Shown here piece by piece: positions 52,236 to 61,200 of a stretch of DNA of 64,000 nucleotides; position 1 is the stretch's first letter; each line of letters begins with the position of its first letter. The stretch lies in assembly GCF_001698815.1 (NCBI RefSeq), contig NZ_LGSI01000068.1:434001-498000 (forward strand), read 5' to 3'. Both the position numbers and the translations under genes were made by a program. The notes below the pieces were generated by a model. It was not told where the DNA came from. It was given only the letters and a program-made list of their open reading frames with translations, and did no database searches. This DNA is from Pseudomonas syringae. Its GTDB lineage: Bacteria; Pseudomonadota; Gammaproteobacteria; Pseudomonadales; Pseudomonadaceae.

Positions 52236-53672
52236 ATGACAGCCATCACTAAAAGCAGCACCCCTGTCGACGGGGAAATTTCTGACGACAAGCCCTCGAC
52301 GTCCAACTTGCAAATAAATCCTGCAGTTATTTTATTGGCCATCGTCTTTCTGGCTGTACTGCTCACCTACATCGTCGATTCCGGGGAATACAAACGAACA
52401 GGCGAGCTCGTATTACCCGGCACGTTTCAACAACTTGAAAAAAACAGCTCCCCCGTCCATCTGTTCAGTGTCGATGGGCGTAAAGCAGCTGATGTCAAAC
52501 CCGTTTCAATCATTGAAGGGCTCATGGCAATCCCCAAGGGACTGGTGAAGCAGTCCGGATTGATTTTCATGGTCATATTGATCGGCGGTATGTTTGGTGT
52601 GCTCAACAGGTCCGGGACAATAGATTCAGGCTTGACCCGGATGCTGGCGCTAGCCAGGGGGAATATCTACATATTAGTCCCCTCCATCATGCTGATACTT
52701 TCATTGGGCAGTTCGTGTCTCGGGATGGCCAAAGAATACGTGATGGTCGTCCCGCTGATGGTGGCCATGGCCCACAGAATGGGACTGCCTACCATTATTG
52801 GACTGGCCATTGTGGTCATCTCGGTCAAGATTGGCTTTCTTTCCTCCATTTCCAACCCCGTCGCGCTAGGTATTGCCCAGCCCATCGTCGGCCTGCCCGT
52901 ATTCAGCGGAATGGGGATGCGCGCAGCTACCTTCGTTGTATTCATGTTGGTGGGTACCGCGTTCGTCCTGATGTGTATTCGCCGTACTGGAGTCGACGTT
53001 AGAGCCCATGTCATCAATGACGATAAACGTCTTTCCGTTCGACATGTAGTCACCCTCATTGCCTTGTTGGTAGGCGTGAGCTTTCTCGTATACGCGTCCA
53101 ATACCTGGAAGTGGAAGTTCACCGAACTCAGTGCCTACTACATCGGGATGAGCATTGTCTTCGCGGCCATCAGTGGAATGGGCGCCACTGCAGCGGCAGA
53201 CGCATTCCTGAGCGGGATGAAGAAGGTCATGATGGCGGGGCTTCTGATTGGATTGGCCACCGCGGTTGAAGACGTTCTTTCCACTGGAAAGATCCTGGAT
53301 TCCGTAGTGAACGGCCTCGCCGGCATGATTGGAGGTCACAGCCCCACTGTTTCCGCTTTCGGTATGTTCTTTTCCCAGCTGTTTCTTGATGTATTGATTC
53401 CGTCGACTTCGGGAGGCGCTGCAGTAACGATGCCCATTTTTGGTCCGCTTGGCCAACTGACGGGCGTCACGGCTCAAACAAGCGTTTACGCATTTTTGCT
53501 GGGACATGGTCTGACCAACATGATCACGCCGACGTCCAGTGGCTTGTTGGTATTACTCGCAACTGCACAGGTAGGTTGGGGGCAATGGGCGCGCTTTATT
53601 CTTCCCCTGTTCGTTACTTACTTCTGCATCGCACTCGTCATGCTCGCCATCGCGGTCTCCATTGGCTATTGA
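52236..53672 (+). CDS. YfcC-family (basic amino acid/C4-dicarboxylate carrier type) transporter
   Basis: 478 residues, about 12 membrane helices after a hydrophilic N-terminus of 25 residues. INPAVILLAIVFLAVLLTYIV, GLVKQSGLIFMVILIGGMFG, SSCLGMAKEYVMVVPLMVAM, DVLIPSTSGGAAVTMPIFGP and LTNMITPTSSGLLVLLA are the family marks. It probably imports an amino acid or small peptide-like anion across the inner membrane. The first gene of a run of four in the same direction; the S15 hydrolase gene follows 46 bases after its stop. Confidence 0.88.
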   Translation: MTAITKSSTPVDGEISDDKPSTSNLQINPAVILLAIVFLAVLLTYIVDSGEYKRTGELVLPGTFQQLEKNSSPVHLFSVDGRKAADVKPVSIIEGLMAIPKGLVKQSGLIFMVILIGGMFGVLNRSGTIDSGLTRMLALARGNIYILVPSIMLILSLGSSCLGMAKEYVMVVPLMVAMAHRMGLPTIIGLAIVVISVKIGFLSSISNPVALGIAQPIVGLPVFSGMGMRAATFVVFMLVGTAFVLMCIRRTGVDVRAHVINDDKRLSVRHVVTLIALLVGVSFLVYASNTWKWKFTELSAYYIGMSIVFAAISGMGATAAADAFLSGMKKVMMAGLLIGLATAVEDVLSTGKILDSVVNGLAGMIGGHSPTVSAFGMFFSQLFLDVLIPSTSGGAAVTMPIFGPLGQLTGVTAQTSVYAFLLGHGLTNMITPTSSGLLVLLATAQVGWGQWARFILPLFVTYFCIALVMLAIAVSIGY

Positions 53673-53718
53673 CTCAGCCGCCGTGTGCTTCGAACACGGC
53701 GCTTCAAAGGGTTTACTG

Positions 53719-55587
53719 ATGAACACTACTTCCGTATCTGGTTTTGATGCACTGGAGGTCCTGCGTGATCAGAGGGTGACCGTGCGCGACGGCATTGGCC
53801 TGGCAACGGATATCTATTTTCCTCGCGATCGAAGCGGCGCACTGCCGGTCATTATCGAACGCACACCCTACGACAAAACCAGTCCTTCTCGATCAGAATT
53901 AAGCCTTGACGGCCATCTGCTGACCCGTGAAGAAATGGCGGCTCGTTTTGCGGCCGCAGGGTTCATTACGGTGTTCCAGGATTGCCGGGGCCGGTACGCA
54001 TCAGAGGGAGAGTTCGTCAAATACCTGTCCGAAGGCGAGGATGGATTCGACACCCTAGTCTGGTTGCTTGAGCAGCCGTGGTGCAACGGCAGGATTGGCA
54101 GCATGGGGCTTTCTTATGCGGCACATACTCAGCTGGCAATGGCATGCCTGAATCCGCCCGGGCTCATGACGATGGTGCTGGACTCCGGTGGTTTTTCCAA
54201 CGCGTACCACTGTGGTATTCGACAAGGCGGCGCCTTCGAGCTCAAACAGGCAACCTGGGCTTATAAACAAGCGCTGCAAAGTCCGGCGGCGCTGGCAGAC
54301 CCCGCTGTACTCAAGGCGCTCAAAGGCGAGGATATTCGGCAATGGTTTACACGCATGCCATGGGTACGAGGCCAGTCACCGCTGCGCCACGTCCCGGAAT
54401 ATGAAGACTATTTGTTCGAGCAGTGGGGCAAGGGAAGTTTCGGTCCTTATTGGGAGCAGATCGGGATCAACGCCGAGCACCACTACCACAATGTGCCGGA
54501 TATCCCGATTCTACATATGTCCAGTTGGTATGACGCCTATGTCGGTTCCACGCTGAAAAATCGAACCTCGCTCAGTGAATCCAAGCGCGCCCCACAACAC
54601 TTGATAATGGGGCCGTGGCTACACGGTGATCGCAACATCACTCACAGTGGCAACGTCGATTTCGGCCCTGCTGCGGCGTTTGATGGCCATGTAGACACTG
54701 ACTGGTTGACCTGCCGGATACGCTGGTTCGAACAGTGGCTGAACCCCGACGATGAACGCCGATCCAACGCTGCTGTGCAGGTTTTCCTGATGGGTGGCGG
54801 CACCGGTCAGCGCGGTCAGGATGGGCGGCTGCAACACGGCGGTCATTGGTTGACTGGCGACACGTGGCCCCTACAAGGCAGCCAGGAAAAGGTGCTCTAC
54901 CTGCGCCACAACCTCAGCCTGACATCGCAGTCACCAACGGACACTTATGCGAGCATGAGCTACATCTGTGACCCAGAACATCCGGTTCCAACCATCGGTG
55001 GCGCGCTGACGTCCGGCGCCCCAGTGTTCTCCGGGGGTGCTTTTGATCAACGTGAGACGCCCGAGTTTTTCGCCAGCCAAGGCAACAATCTCCCGCTGTG
55101 CGCCAGGCCGGACGTGCTGTCCTTTCAAACAGAGCCGCTGGAACAAGATCTCGTTGTTGCCGGTCCGCTGTCGATTGAACTCTGGGTGGAAAGCGATGGG
55201 TTGGACACTGACTTCACCGCCAAGTTGGTCGATGTGTACCCCGCCTCTGCGGACTACCCACACGGCTATGCCATGAACATTACCGATGGCATCTTGCGTT
55301 GCCGTTATCGGGATGACTGGTCGACCCCCTCACTGATGACGCCTGGGAAACGCGTAAATATTCGGATTGAACCATTCGCGACCTGCAACCGATTTGCCAA
55401 GGGGCACAGGCTGCGACTGGACATCGCCAGCAGTAACTTTCCTCATTTTGACGTTAACCCCAACAGCGGTGAGCCTGAAGGCCAGGGTTTACGAAAAATG
55501 AAAGTGTTGAACAGTGTGCACATGTCCAAGCACTGCCCTTCCCGACTGATATTAACTGTCCTGGAGGGCCCTGAGCTGCCTCGATAA
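53719..55587 (+). CDS. CocE/NonD-type S15 family serine hydrolase
   Basis: 622 residues with the X-Pro dipeptidyl peptidase/cocaine esterase layout: VRDGIGLATDIYFPRD at the start, RTPYDKTSPSR, oxyanion region DCRGRYASEGEF, the nucleophile elbow GSMGLSYAAHTQ and, in the middle, HMSSWYDAYVGSTL and MGPWLHGDR (the acid and histidine region), then the jelly-roll C-terminal domain. Members cleave esters, acyl amides or X-Pro peptides, including alpha-amino acid ester hydrolases that act on beta-lactam side chains. No signal peptide is seen, so it is probably cytoplasmic. ATG 53719 follows AAAGGG. Confidence 0.88.
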   Translation: MNTTSVSGFDALEVLRDQRVTVRDGIGLATDIYFPRDRSGALPVIIERTPYDKTSPSRSELSLDGHLLTREEMAARFAAAGFITVFQDCRGRYASEGEFVKYLSEGEDGFDTLVWLLEQPWCNGRIGSMGLSYAAHTQLAMACLNPPGLMTMVLDSGGFSNAYHCGIRQGGAFELKQATWAYKQALQSPAALADPAVLKALKGEDIRQWFTRMPWVRGQSPLRHVPEYEDYLFEQWGKGSFGPYWEQIGINAEHHYHNVPDIPILHMSSWYDAYVGSTLKNRTSLSESKRAPQHLIMGPWLHGDRNITHSGNVDFGPAAAFDGHVDTDWLTCRIRWFEQWLNPDDERRSNAAVQVFLMGGGTGQRGQDGRLQHGGHWLTGDTWPLQGSQEKVLYLRHNLSLTSQSPTDTYASMSYICDPEHPVPTIGGALTSGAPVFSGGAFDQRETPEFFASQGNNLPLCARPDVLSFQTEPLEQDLVVAGPLSIELWVESDGLDTDFTAKLVDVYPASADYPHGYAMNITDGILRCRYRDDWSTPSLMTPGKRVNIRIEPFATCNRFAKGHRLRLDIASSNFPHFDVNPNSGEPEGQGLRKMKVLNSVHMSKHCPSRLILTVLEGPELPR

Positions 55588-55705
55588 CATCCTGACCTGT
55601 TGCATTGATTTGTAAGTTCCAATCACTTTTTTACCTATCGCCCTCTTCAACTGAGCCCTGTTTAACTGGGCAGTGAAGAGCGTTCACCCTCGCCTCGGAG
55701 TCAGC

Positions 55706-56572
55706 ATGCGAACTGTGATAAACCAACTCAATAAGATGTGTGACGAACAACCTTACGTCACCGCCTGGTACTTCAAGAATCTCATTACTGGTGAAGTTGC
55801 ACATCGCTTTGGTCATACCCCATTCGCTGCGGGAAGTACGCGCAAGACGTCGATTCTGATGGCGGCGCTTCGTGAAGTACATAGAGGGAATCTCGATCTG
55901 AATGAACCCATACTGTATGAAGAGCGACTCCGTGAGGGCGTGGTGTCAGGAACATTCAAATACCTGACACCGGGGTTCAGCATCAGCCTGCGGGATGCGC
56001 TGGTCCAGATGATTATCGTCAGTGACAATGTATGCACTCGAATGGTGTTGGAGCGTATCAGCCTCGCTCAGATCAACGACTTCTGCCAGTCATTGGATAT
56101 GGGCAATACCTCCCACCGAAATACAATTCCTCGTCCCGACCTGCCCATCGACCACAAACTTGAAGAAGTCACCACTACGTCTGCCTTTGATCAAGGCCTG
56201 CTATACGACCTGATCCTCCAAGGCAGTGTGAACCCTGTAACTGCCACCTTGCTCGGTTGCTCGTCTGAACAATGTGCCTTCGCTCTGGATGTTCTCAGCT
56301 GGCAGAAGCTTCGTACCAAGATGGCCTCATTACTACCGGCGGATACGAAGATCGCGCACAAGGGAGGGACCGGTAAACGCGGTCGAATGGATGGCGGCAT
56401 CGTCTTTCGTGACGGAGCGCCGCTGTTTATTTTCACGGGCTACACCGATCAGGTTCCGCTGGTCATGCCTGACGGACTGCCCGGCTATGCATCAGCGTTC
56501 TCGACATTGGGGCGACTGGCGCGAACCTGTTGGGATGCCATCCCGGCAACCGGAGCACTGACTCATGGATAA
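55706..56572 (+). CDS. Class A beta-lactamase-like serine hydrolase, no signal peptide
   Basis: 288 residues. The SxxK motif is in GSTRKTSILMAAL, SDN in MIIVSDNVCTRMV, and the KTG box is replaced by KGG in AHKGGTGKRGRMDGGIV. The omega-loop glutamate of class A enzymes (ExxLN) is not found before VTTTSAFDQ, and there is no signal peptide, so a periplasmic beta-lactamase is unlikely. A cytoplasmic amidase or peptidase of the same fold is more probable. ATG 55706 has GGAG five bases upstream. Its end overlaps the start of the next gene by 8 bases. Confidence 0.82.
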   Translation: MRTVINQLNKMCDEQPYVTAWYFKNLITGEVAHRFGHTPFAAGSTRKTSILMAALREVHRGNLDLNEPILYEERLREGVVSGTFKYLTPGFSISLRDALVQMIIVSDNVCTRMVLERISLAQINDFCQSLDMGNTSHRNTIPRPDLPIDHKLEEVTTTSAFDQGLLYDLILQGSVNPVTATLLGCSSEQCAFALDVLSWQKLRTKMASLLPADTKIAHKGGTGKRGRMDGGIVFRDGAPLFIFTGYTDQVPLVMPDGLPGYASAFSTLGRLARTCWDAIPATGALTHG

Positions 56573-57956
56573 GGTCCTAGATAACAGCGCCACCGACGCC
56601 ACAACGCCGGGAGAACTCTCATCCTCCTGGACTTCGGCCAATGTCGAAGACGGTTTCACCCTGGTGGCAGTGGGCGACTTGATCATTTCCGACGCCATTC
56701 ATGCGCGCATAAGCCGTCGCTCCCCGGATCTGCTCAACGTGCTGAAAAATGCTGACGTGACCTTCGGTAATTTCGAAGGTACCGCAATTGATCTTCAGCA
56801 GTACACAGGCTACCCATCGGCACTGTCGGGGGGCTCCTGGTTGATCAGTACGCCCGTTGTGGCCGAGGATTTAAAGAAGATGGGCTTCAATCTGGTCAGT
56901 CGAGCAAACAATCACAGCACCGACTGGGGCGTTCAGGGTATGCGCAGCACCGACCAGCTGTTTCGTCGCGCTGGCGTTGTGCAGGCAGGGACAGGGGAAA
57001 CACTCGCCCAGGCCAGCTCACCCGCGATATTGAGCACCGCAGCCGGACGGGTATCGCTGGTGGCCGCGGCCTCCCGTTTCGAGGCCGATGCTCGCGCCAT
57101 CGATCCACTGGGTCAGATCCAGGGACGGCCCGGTCTGAACGCTCTGCGTACCACCCGATTCGTGCTGGTCTCCGACGAGCGCCTGCATCAATTGGCCGAA
57201 CTGCGTGACTCTTTACCTAAAGGGATGATGCGACGCTCGGTGCTGGCGAGCGACGCGAAAAACCAAATAGTGACGCTGTTCGACACCAAGTATCGGGCCC
57301 GCACTCAACTGGATAAGGAGGTCGAGTTCTCGTTCACGCCGGATGAACGAGACAGGCTCCGTATCTTGCAGAGCATCCGTCAGGCCAAACAGACGTCTGA
57401 CTTCTCGGTGTTTTCACTGCACACCCATGAGCCGGGCAACTATTGCGAAACTCCGCCTGACTTCATGCCGATCATTGCTCGCCAGGCTATTGATAACGGT
57501 GCCGATGCGGTGATTGGACATGGTCCGCATCAACTCCGGGGTATCGAAATCTACAAGGGAAAGCCTATCTATTATTCGTTGGGCAATTTCTTTTTCATGG
57601 AAAATCAACAATTCCCTATCACGCGGGATGAGTACGAAAAGGACCGCGTTGAACCCGGTGCCATGACGGAAGCCGAGTTCATGGAGCATCGCCGAGTACA
57701 CGGCGTGTTCAAGGAGCAGATCTGGTACGAGAGCGTGATCGCGGTTAATAGATTCAGCCCAAGCGGCACTTTGCGAGAAGTGGTGCTGCACCCGGTGGAA
57801 ATGCACTGGCAAGACGAGCGCGACGCAGATCGAGGCATTCCACGGCTGGCCTATGGCGCTGACGCCCAGCGAATACTGACGCGTTTGCAGCGACTCTCTG
57901 CGGCCTACGGCACGACCCTCAAAATCGCGGGCGACCAGGGTCTTATCCGGTTCTGA
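56565..57956 (+). CDS. CapA/PgsA-type metallophosphatase-fold protein
   Basis: 463 residues. The calcineurin-like metal sites are present: GD in VAVGDLIISD, NxE in FGNFEGTAID, NNH in SRANNHSTDWG, HxH in FSLHTHEPGN and GHGPHQLRGIEIYKGKPIYY. CapA/PgsA proteins are usually membrane-anchored components of poly-gamma-glutamate synthesis; this one has no hydrophobic anchor or signal and no capsule genes beside it, so a hydrolytic role on a gamma-glutamyl or phosphorylated compound is possible. Eight-base overlap with the preceding gene implies coupling. Confidence 0.83.
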   Translation: MDKVLDNSATDATTPGELSSSWTSANVEDGFTLVAVGDLIISDAIHARISRRSPDLLNVLKNADVTFGNFEGTAIDLQQYTGYPSALSGGSWLISTPVVAEDLKKMGFNLVSRANNHSTDWGVQGMRSTDQLFRRAGVVQAGTGETLAQASSPAILSTAAGRVSLVAAASRFEADARAIDPLGQIQGRPGLNALRTTRFVLVSDERLHQLAELRDSLPKGMMRRSVLASDAKNQIVTLFDTKYRARTQLDKEVEFSFTPDERDRLRILQSIRQAKQTSDFSVFSLHTHEPGNYCETPPDFMPIIARQAIDNGADAVIGHGPHQLRGIEIYKGKPIYYSLGNFFFMENQQFPITRDEYEKDRVEPGAMTEAEFMEHRRVHGVFKEQIWYESVIAVNRFSPSGTLREVVLHPVEMHWQDERDADRGIPRLAYGADAQRILTRLQRLSAAYGTTLKIAGDQGLIRF

Positions 57957-58002
57957 CCGGCCAGACTGAAGGCGTCATTTCAGGGCGTCTCCAACTGCAC
58001 AA

Positions 58003-58021
58003 GGCGATCTGAACGATCGCC
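58003..58021. terminator. Hairpin after the CapA-like gene
   Basis: GGCGATC-TGAAC-GATCGCC forms a perfect 7-bp stem with a 5-base loop, 46 bases past the stop. No T tract follows, so it may be a weak terminator or end-protecting structure. Confidence 0.5.
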
Positions 58022-58092
58022 TATCCACTCAGCTCAACCTTCTCCGATCCGCCCCCCTTCAAACCACCTAACGACAACAATTCCAAGACACG

Positions 58093-58291
58093 CTATTGGG
58101 GCCTACCCATGACCGAATACAGCTCGCAAGTGACCGCCGCAGCCGCACCCGGCAGAGTGTCGCCGAACTGCGCCGCCTCGGCGTCGTTGACATCGGGATG
58201 CTCGAGTACCAGAGATGCGAGGATTTTGCGGAACTAATCATAGATCGCGGGCATATCGTCGACCAGCAGGATGCGCCGGTTCGGTGTTCAT
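58093..58291 (-). pseudogene. Broken response regulator (start of a receiver domain)
   Basis: An ATG overlapping the stop of the hybrid kinase gene begins MNTEP. After a one-base shift the minus strand reads NRRILLVDDMPAIYD, then a TAG where the next residue should be, then FRKILASLVLEHPDVNDAEAAQFG and on to MGRPQ with a stop at 58093. This is the first ~65 codons of a receiver-type regulator with its acidic pocket (VDD) but without the phosphoacceptor strand. It is frameshifted, interrupted and truncated. Confidence 0.75.
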
Positions 58292-61200
58292 CGCTTATTC
58301 TGCGGAGCATCAAGAGGGATATCGAGGGTGAAGGTTGCGCCCTGTCCAGCCCCGTCGCTTTGCACGGTCAAGCTGCCACCCATTTCCTGCGCGGCTAGCG
58401 CGCAGCTGTGCAGGCCGAAACCGTGACCGTCTTTGCGAGTAGTGAAGCCATGCGTAAAGATACTCGCCATGTGCTCTGGCGCAATCCCATTGCCGTTGTC
58501 GGCCACCGTAATACGCAGTACTGATCCGTCAGCGAGGAAGGCGCCGAACGTGATGCACGGGCTGCGATCGACCACGCCGTCCAACGCCTGCCTGGCGTTG
58601 CTGATCAGGTTCACCAGAATCAGCAGCACCCGGTGCCGGTCCAGCGACAGCAGGGGCAAGTCGGCAATTTCCCTGACCACCGTCACCTCCTGGCGTGCCA
58701 GTGATCCGGCACTCATGCGTAAGGCATCATCGATTAACTCTGAGACCGGCACTGTTTCGACGACACTGACGGTAACGGCATAGGACTGCTGGGCAGCGAC
58801 GATGGTTTTGATGTGGTCAATGCCCTTGGTGAGTCGCTCGAGTTCTTCGATGATGCCCTGTTGCTCTGCCGTCACCACCTCCGCCAGCTTGAGCAGGTAG
58901 CCGGGCAGCATCTTTCCTTTGTGGTCGGTGGTGAGAAAATCGCTCAGATCATTGACGTGTTCGTTCATCAGCTGAACCACCTTGCCCAGCCCCTGGGCTT
59001 TGGAGGTGCGCATCTGGTTGCTGACCAGTTCTGCCGATACGTTCACGCTGTTGAGGACGTTGCCGACGTTATGCAGAACAGTACTGGCGATTTCGGCCAT
59101 GCCCGCCTGACGGGATTTTGCATGCAGTTCGGTTTGCACCTGGCTCATGCGTATCGCCGCGCGTACGCGAGCCTTGAGCTCCAGCGGCGAGAAGGGTTTG
59201 GCGATATAGTCATCGGCGCCACTCTCCAGCCCGGAGACGCAGGCCTCGCTGCCGCCGCGGGCGGTCAACAGGATCACGGGTAAATGGGCGAAACCGGCGC
59301 TGGCTTTGATTCTGGCTGTCAGGCCAAAGCCGTCGAGCTCCGGCATCATCACATCCGAGACGACGACATCGATTGGTCGACGCTGCAGGAGTGCCCAGGC
59401 CTGCTCTCCATCAGCTGCGGTGGCGACGATGTAGTCGTTGTGCAAAAGTTCGCTGAGGTAGCTAAGCATTTCCGGGCTGTCGTCTACCACCAGCACCCTG
59501 GACTGCAAGGCGTGTTCCGGGGGCTGCCCGTCGTCTGCGCCTTCCGTCGAAGCTCGGTCGTTGCGACTGCCATGGCGGCCGTCGTCGAAACGCAGGTGGC
59601 GCTGCTCGGTCGTGCTCGTTGTGCTCGGTGACGATTGCTCGTGCATATTGCTGGCTTCGGTCGGCAAGGTGTTTTGCTCAGCCCCCAGCGGAAGTCGAAC
59701 AAAGAAGCACGACCCCCGTCCGGGCTCACTGTTGACGCCGACTTCGCCCCCCATCAGTTCGACCAGATCCTTGACCAAGGCGAGACCGATGCCTGTGCCG
59801 CTGTAGTGGCGCGTGGCGGAATTGTCGATCTGGGAAAAACGCTGGAACAGCAGCGGTAGTTTGTCTGGCGCAATGCCAATCCCCGAGTCTTGCACCGCGA
59901 GTTCAAATCGCTCGCCATCAAGCGGAGTTACTGCCAGGTGCACGGTGCCGCCAGCGGGCGTGAACTTGATGGCATTGCTCACCAGGTTGAGAAGAATTTT
60001 CTCGAAGTGTCGGGGGTCCAGGAAAACCGTGCCGAGCGCGGGATCGATGCTGCAGGTTAAAGTGCAGCCTTTGCCCTTGGCCACCATGGCGGCATCCTCG
60101 GCCAGCACACCAACCGCCTTGTTCAAGTCAATTGGCGCCGGACACAGCTCAAACTTGCCCGCTTCGGCCTTGGAGAAATCGAGGATGTCGTTCACCCGGT
60201 TCATCAAGCGTAGCGCGTTGCGTTGGGCGCGGTCGATTTGCACACGCCAGTCCGCCGGCGGGATGGCCGCCGCCGAGAGCTGCTCCAGGGGGGCGAGAAT
60301 GAGGGTCAGAGGGGTGCGCAGTTCGTGGCTGACCGTGGCAACGAAATCGCTCTTTGCCTGGTTAGCCGTCTCGGCCTGGTTGCGCGCCTGAATGAGTTCG
60401 ACGGCCTGCGCCTCAAGCACCTCGGTCTGCTGGTGCAGCGTGTCGGTCCGTTCGGCGACCATTCTTTCCAAAGAGGCCTGGACTTGCTGTCGTTCGGCTT
60501 CGGCCTCGGCCTCCAGCACCCGGATGCGCAGGGCGTTCTCCTGGAACACCCGTACCGCGCGGGTCATGATCCCAATCTCGTCGCCACGTCCAGCGCTGGC
60601 GATCTCGGCGTTCAGGTCGCCGGCCGCAAGCCGGCGCATGACCGATGCCAGGGCCACGATGGGCTGCGCGATAAACCGCGACGTGCTCCAGGCGATGGCG
60701 CCGGCTAGCAGGATGGCGACGGCACCCGCGACCACCGTCGCAAGCATGCCGCGATCATTGTGGACCAAGGCGTCGGAGCGCGCTTCGCCAGCGAAGCGTG
60801 CAACCAACAGGCCGGCGCTCCGTGCCTCGTTGCGAACTTGGTCGCGCGCGCCGCTCAATGAGTTGCTCGCCTGATGGAACCTGGCGAATGCCGCCCGGTA
60901 GCCGGCAATCTGATCGTTGACAGTCAAGGGCGTAGCCTTGGCTTGCAGCCCCACGGTCGAAGGGAGAACGCGCGCGAGACGGGAGAGCTCGTCCAGGATG
61001 GCGCCGACAAAGCCGGCGACCTCGGCCGACGGTGACAGGCGAAACGACAAGGTCTGTGCCTCCAAAGTGGCAACGCGCTCGGCGAAACGCTTGGACAACG
61101 CGGCTGCATTGTTCAGCAAACCGGTTGCTGCCTGAATGTCGTTTGCGTCACGGGCAACGTGCTCGTCCACTTCATCCAACATCGCCTCGAGGCGCTCGGC

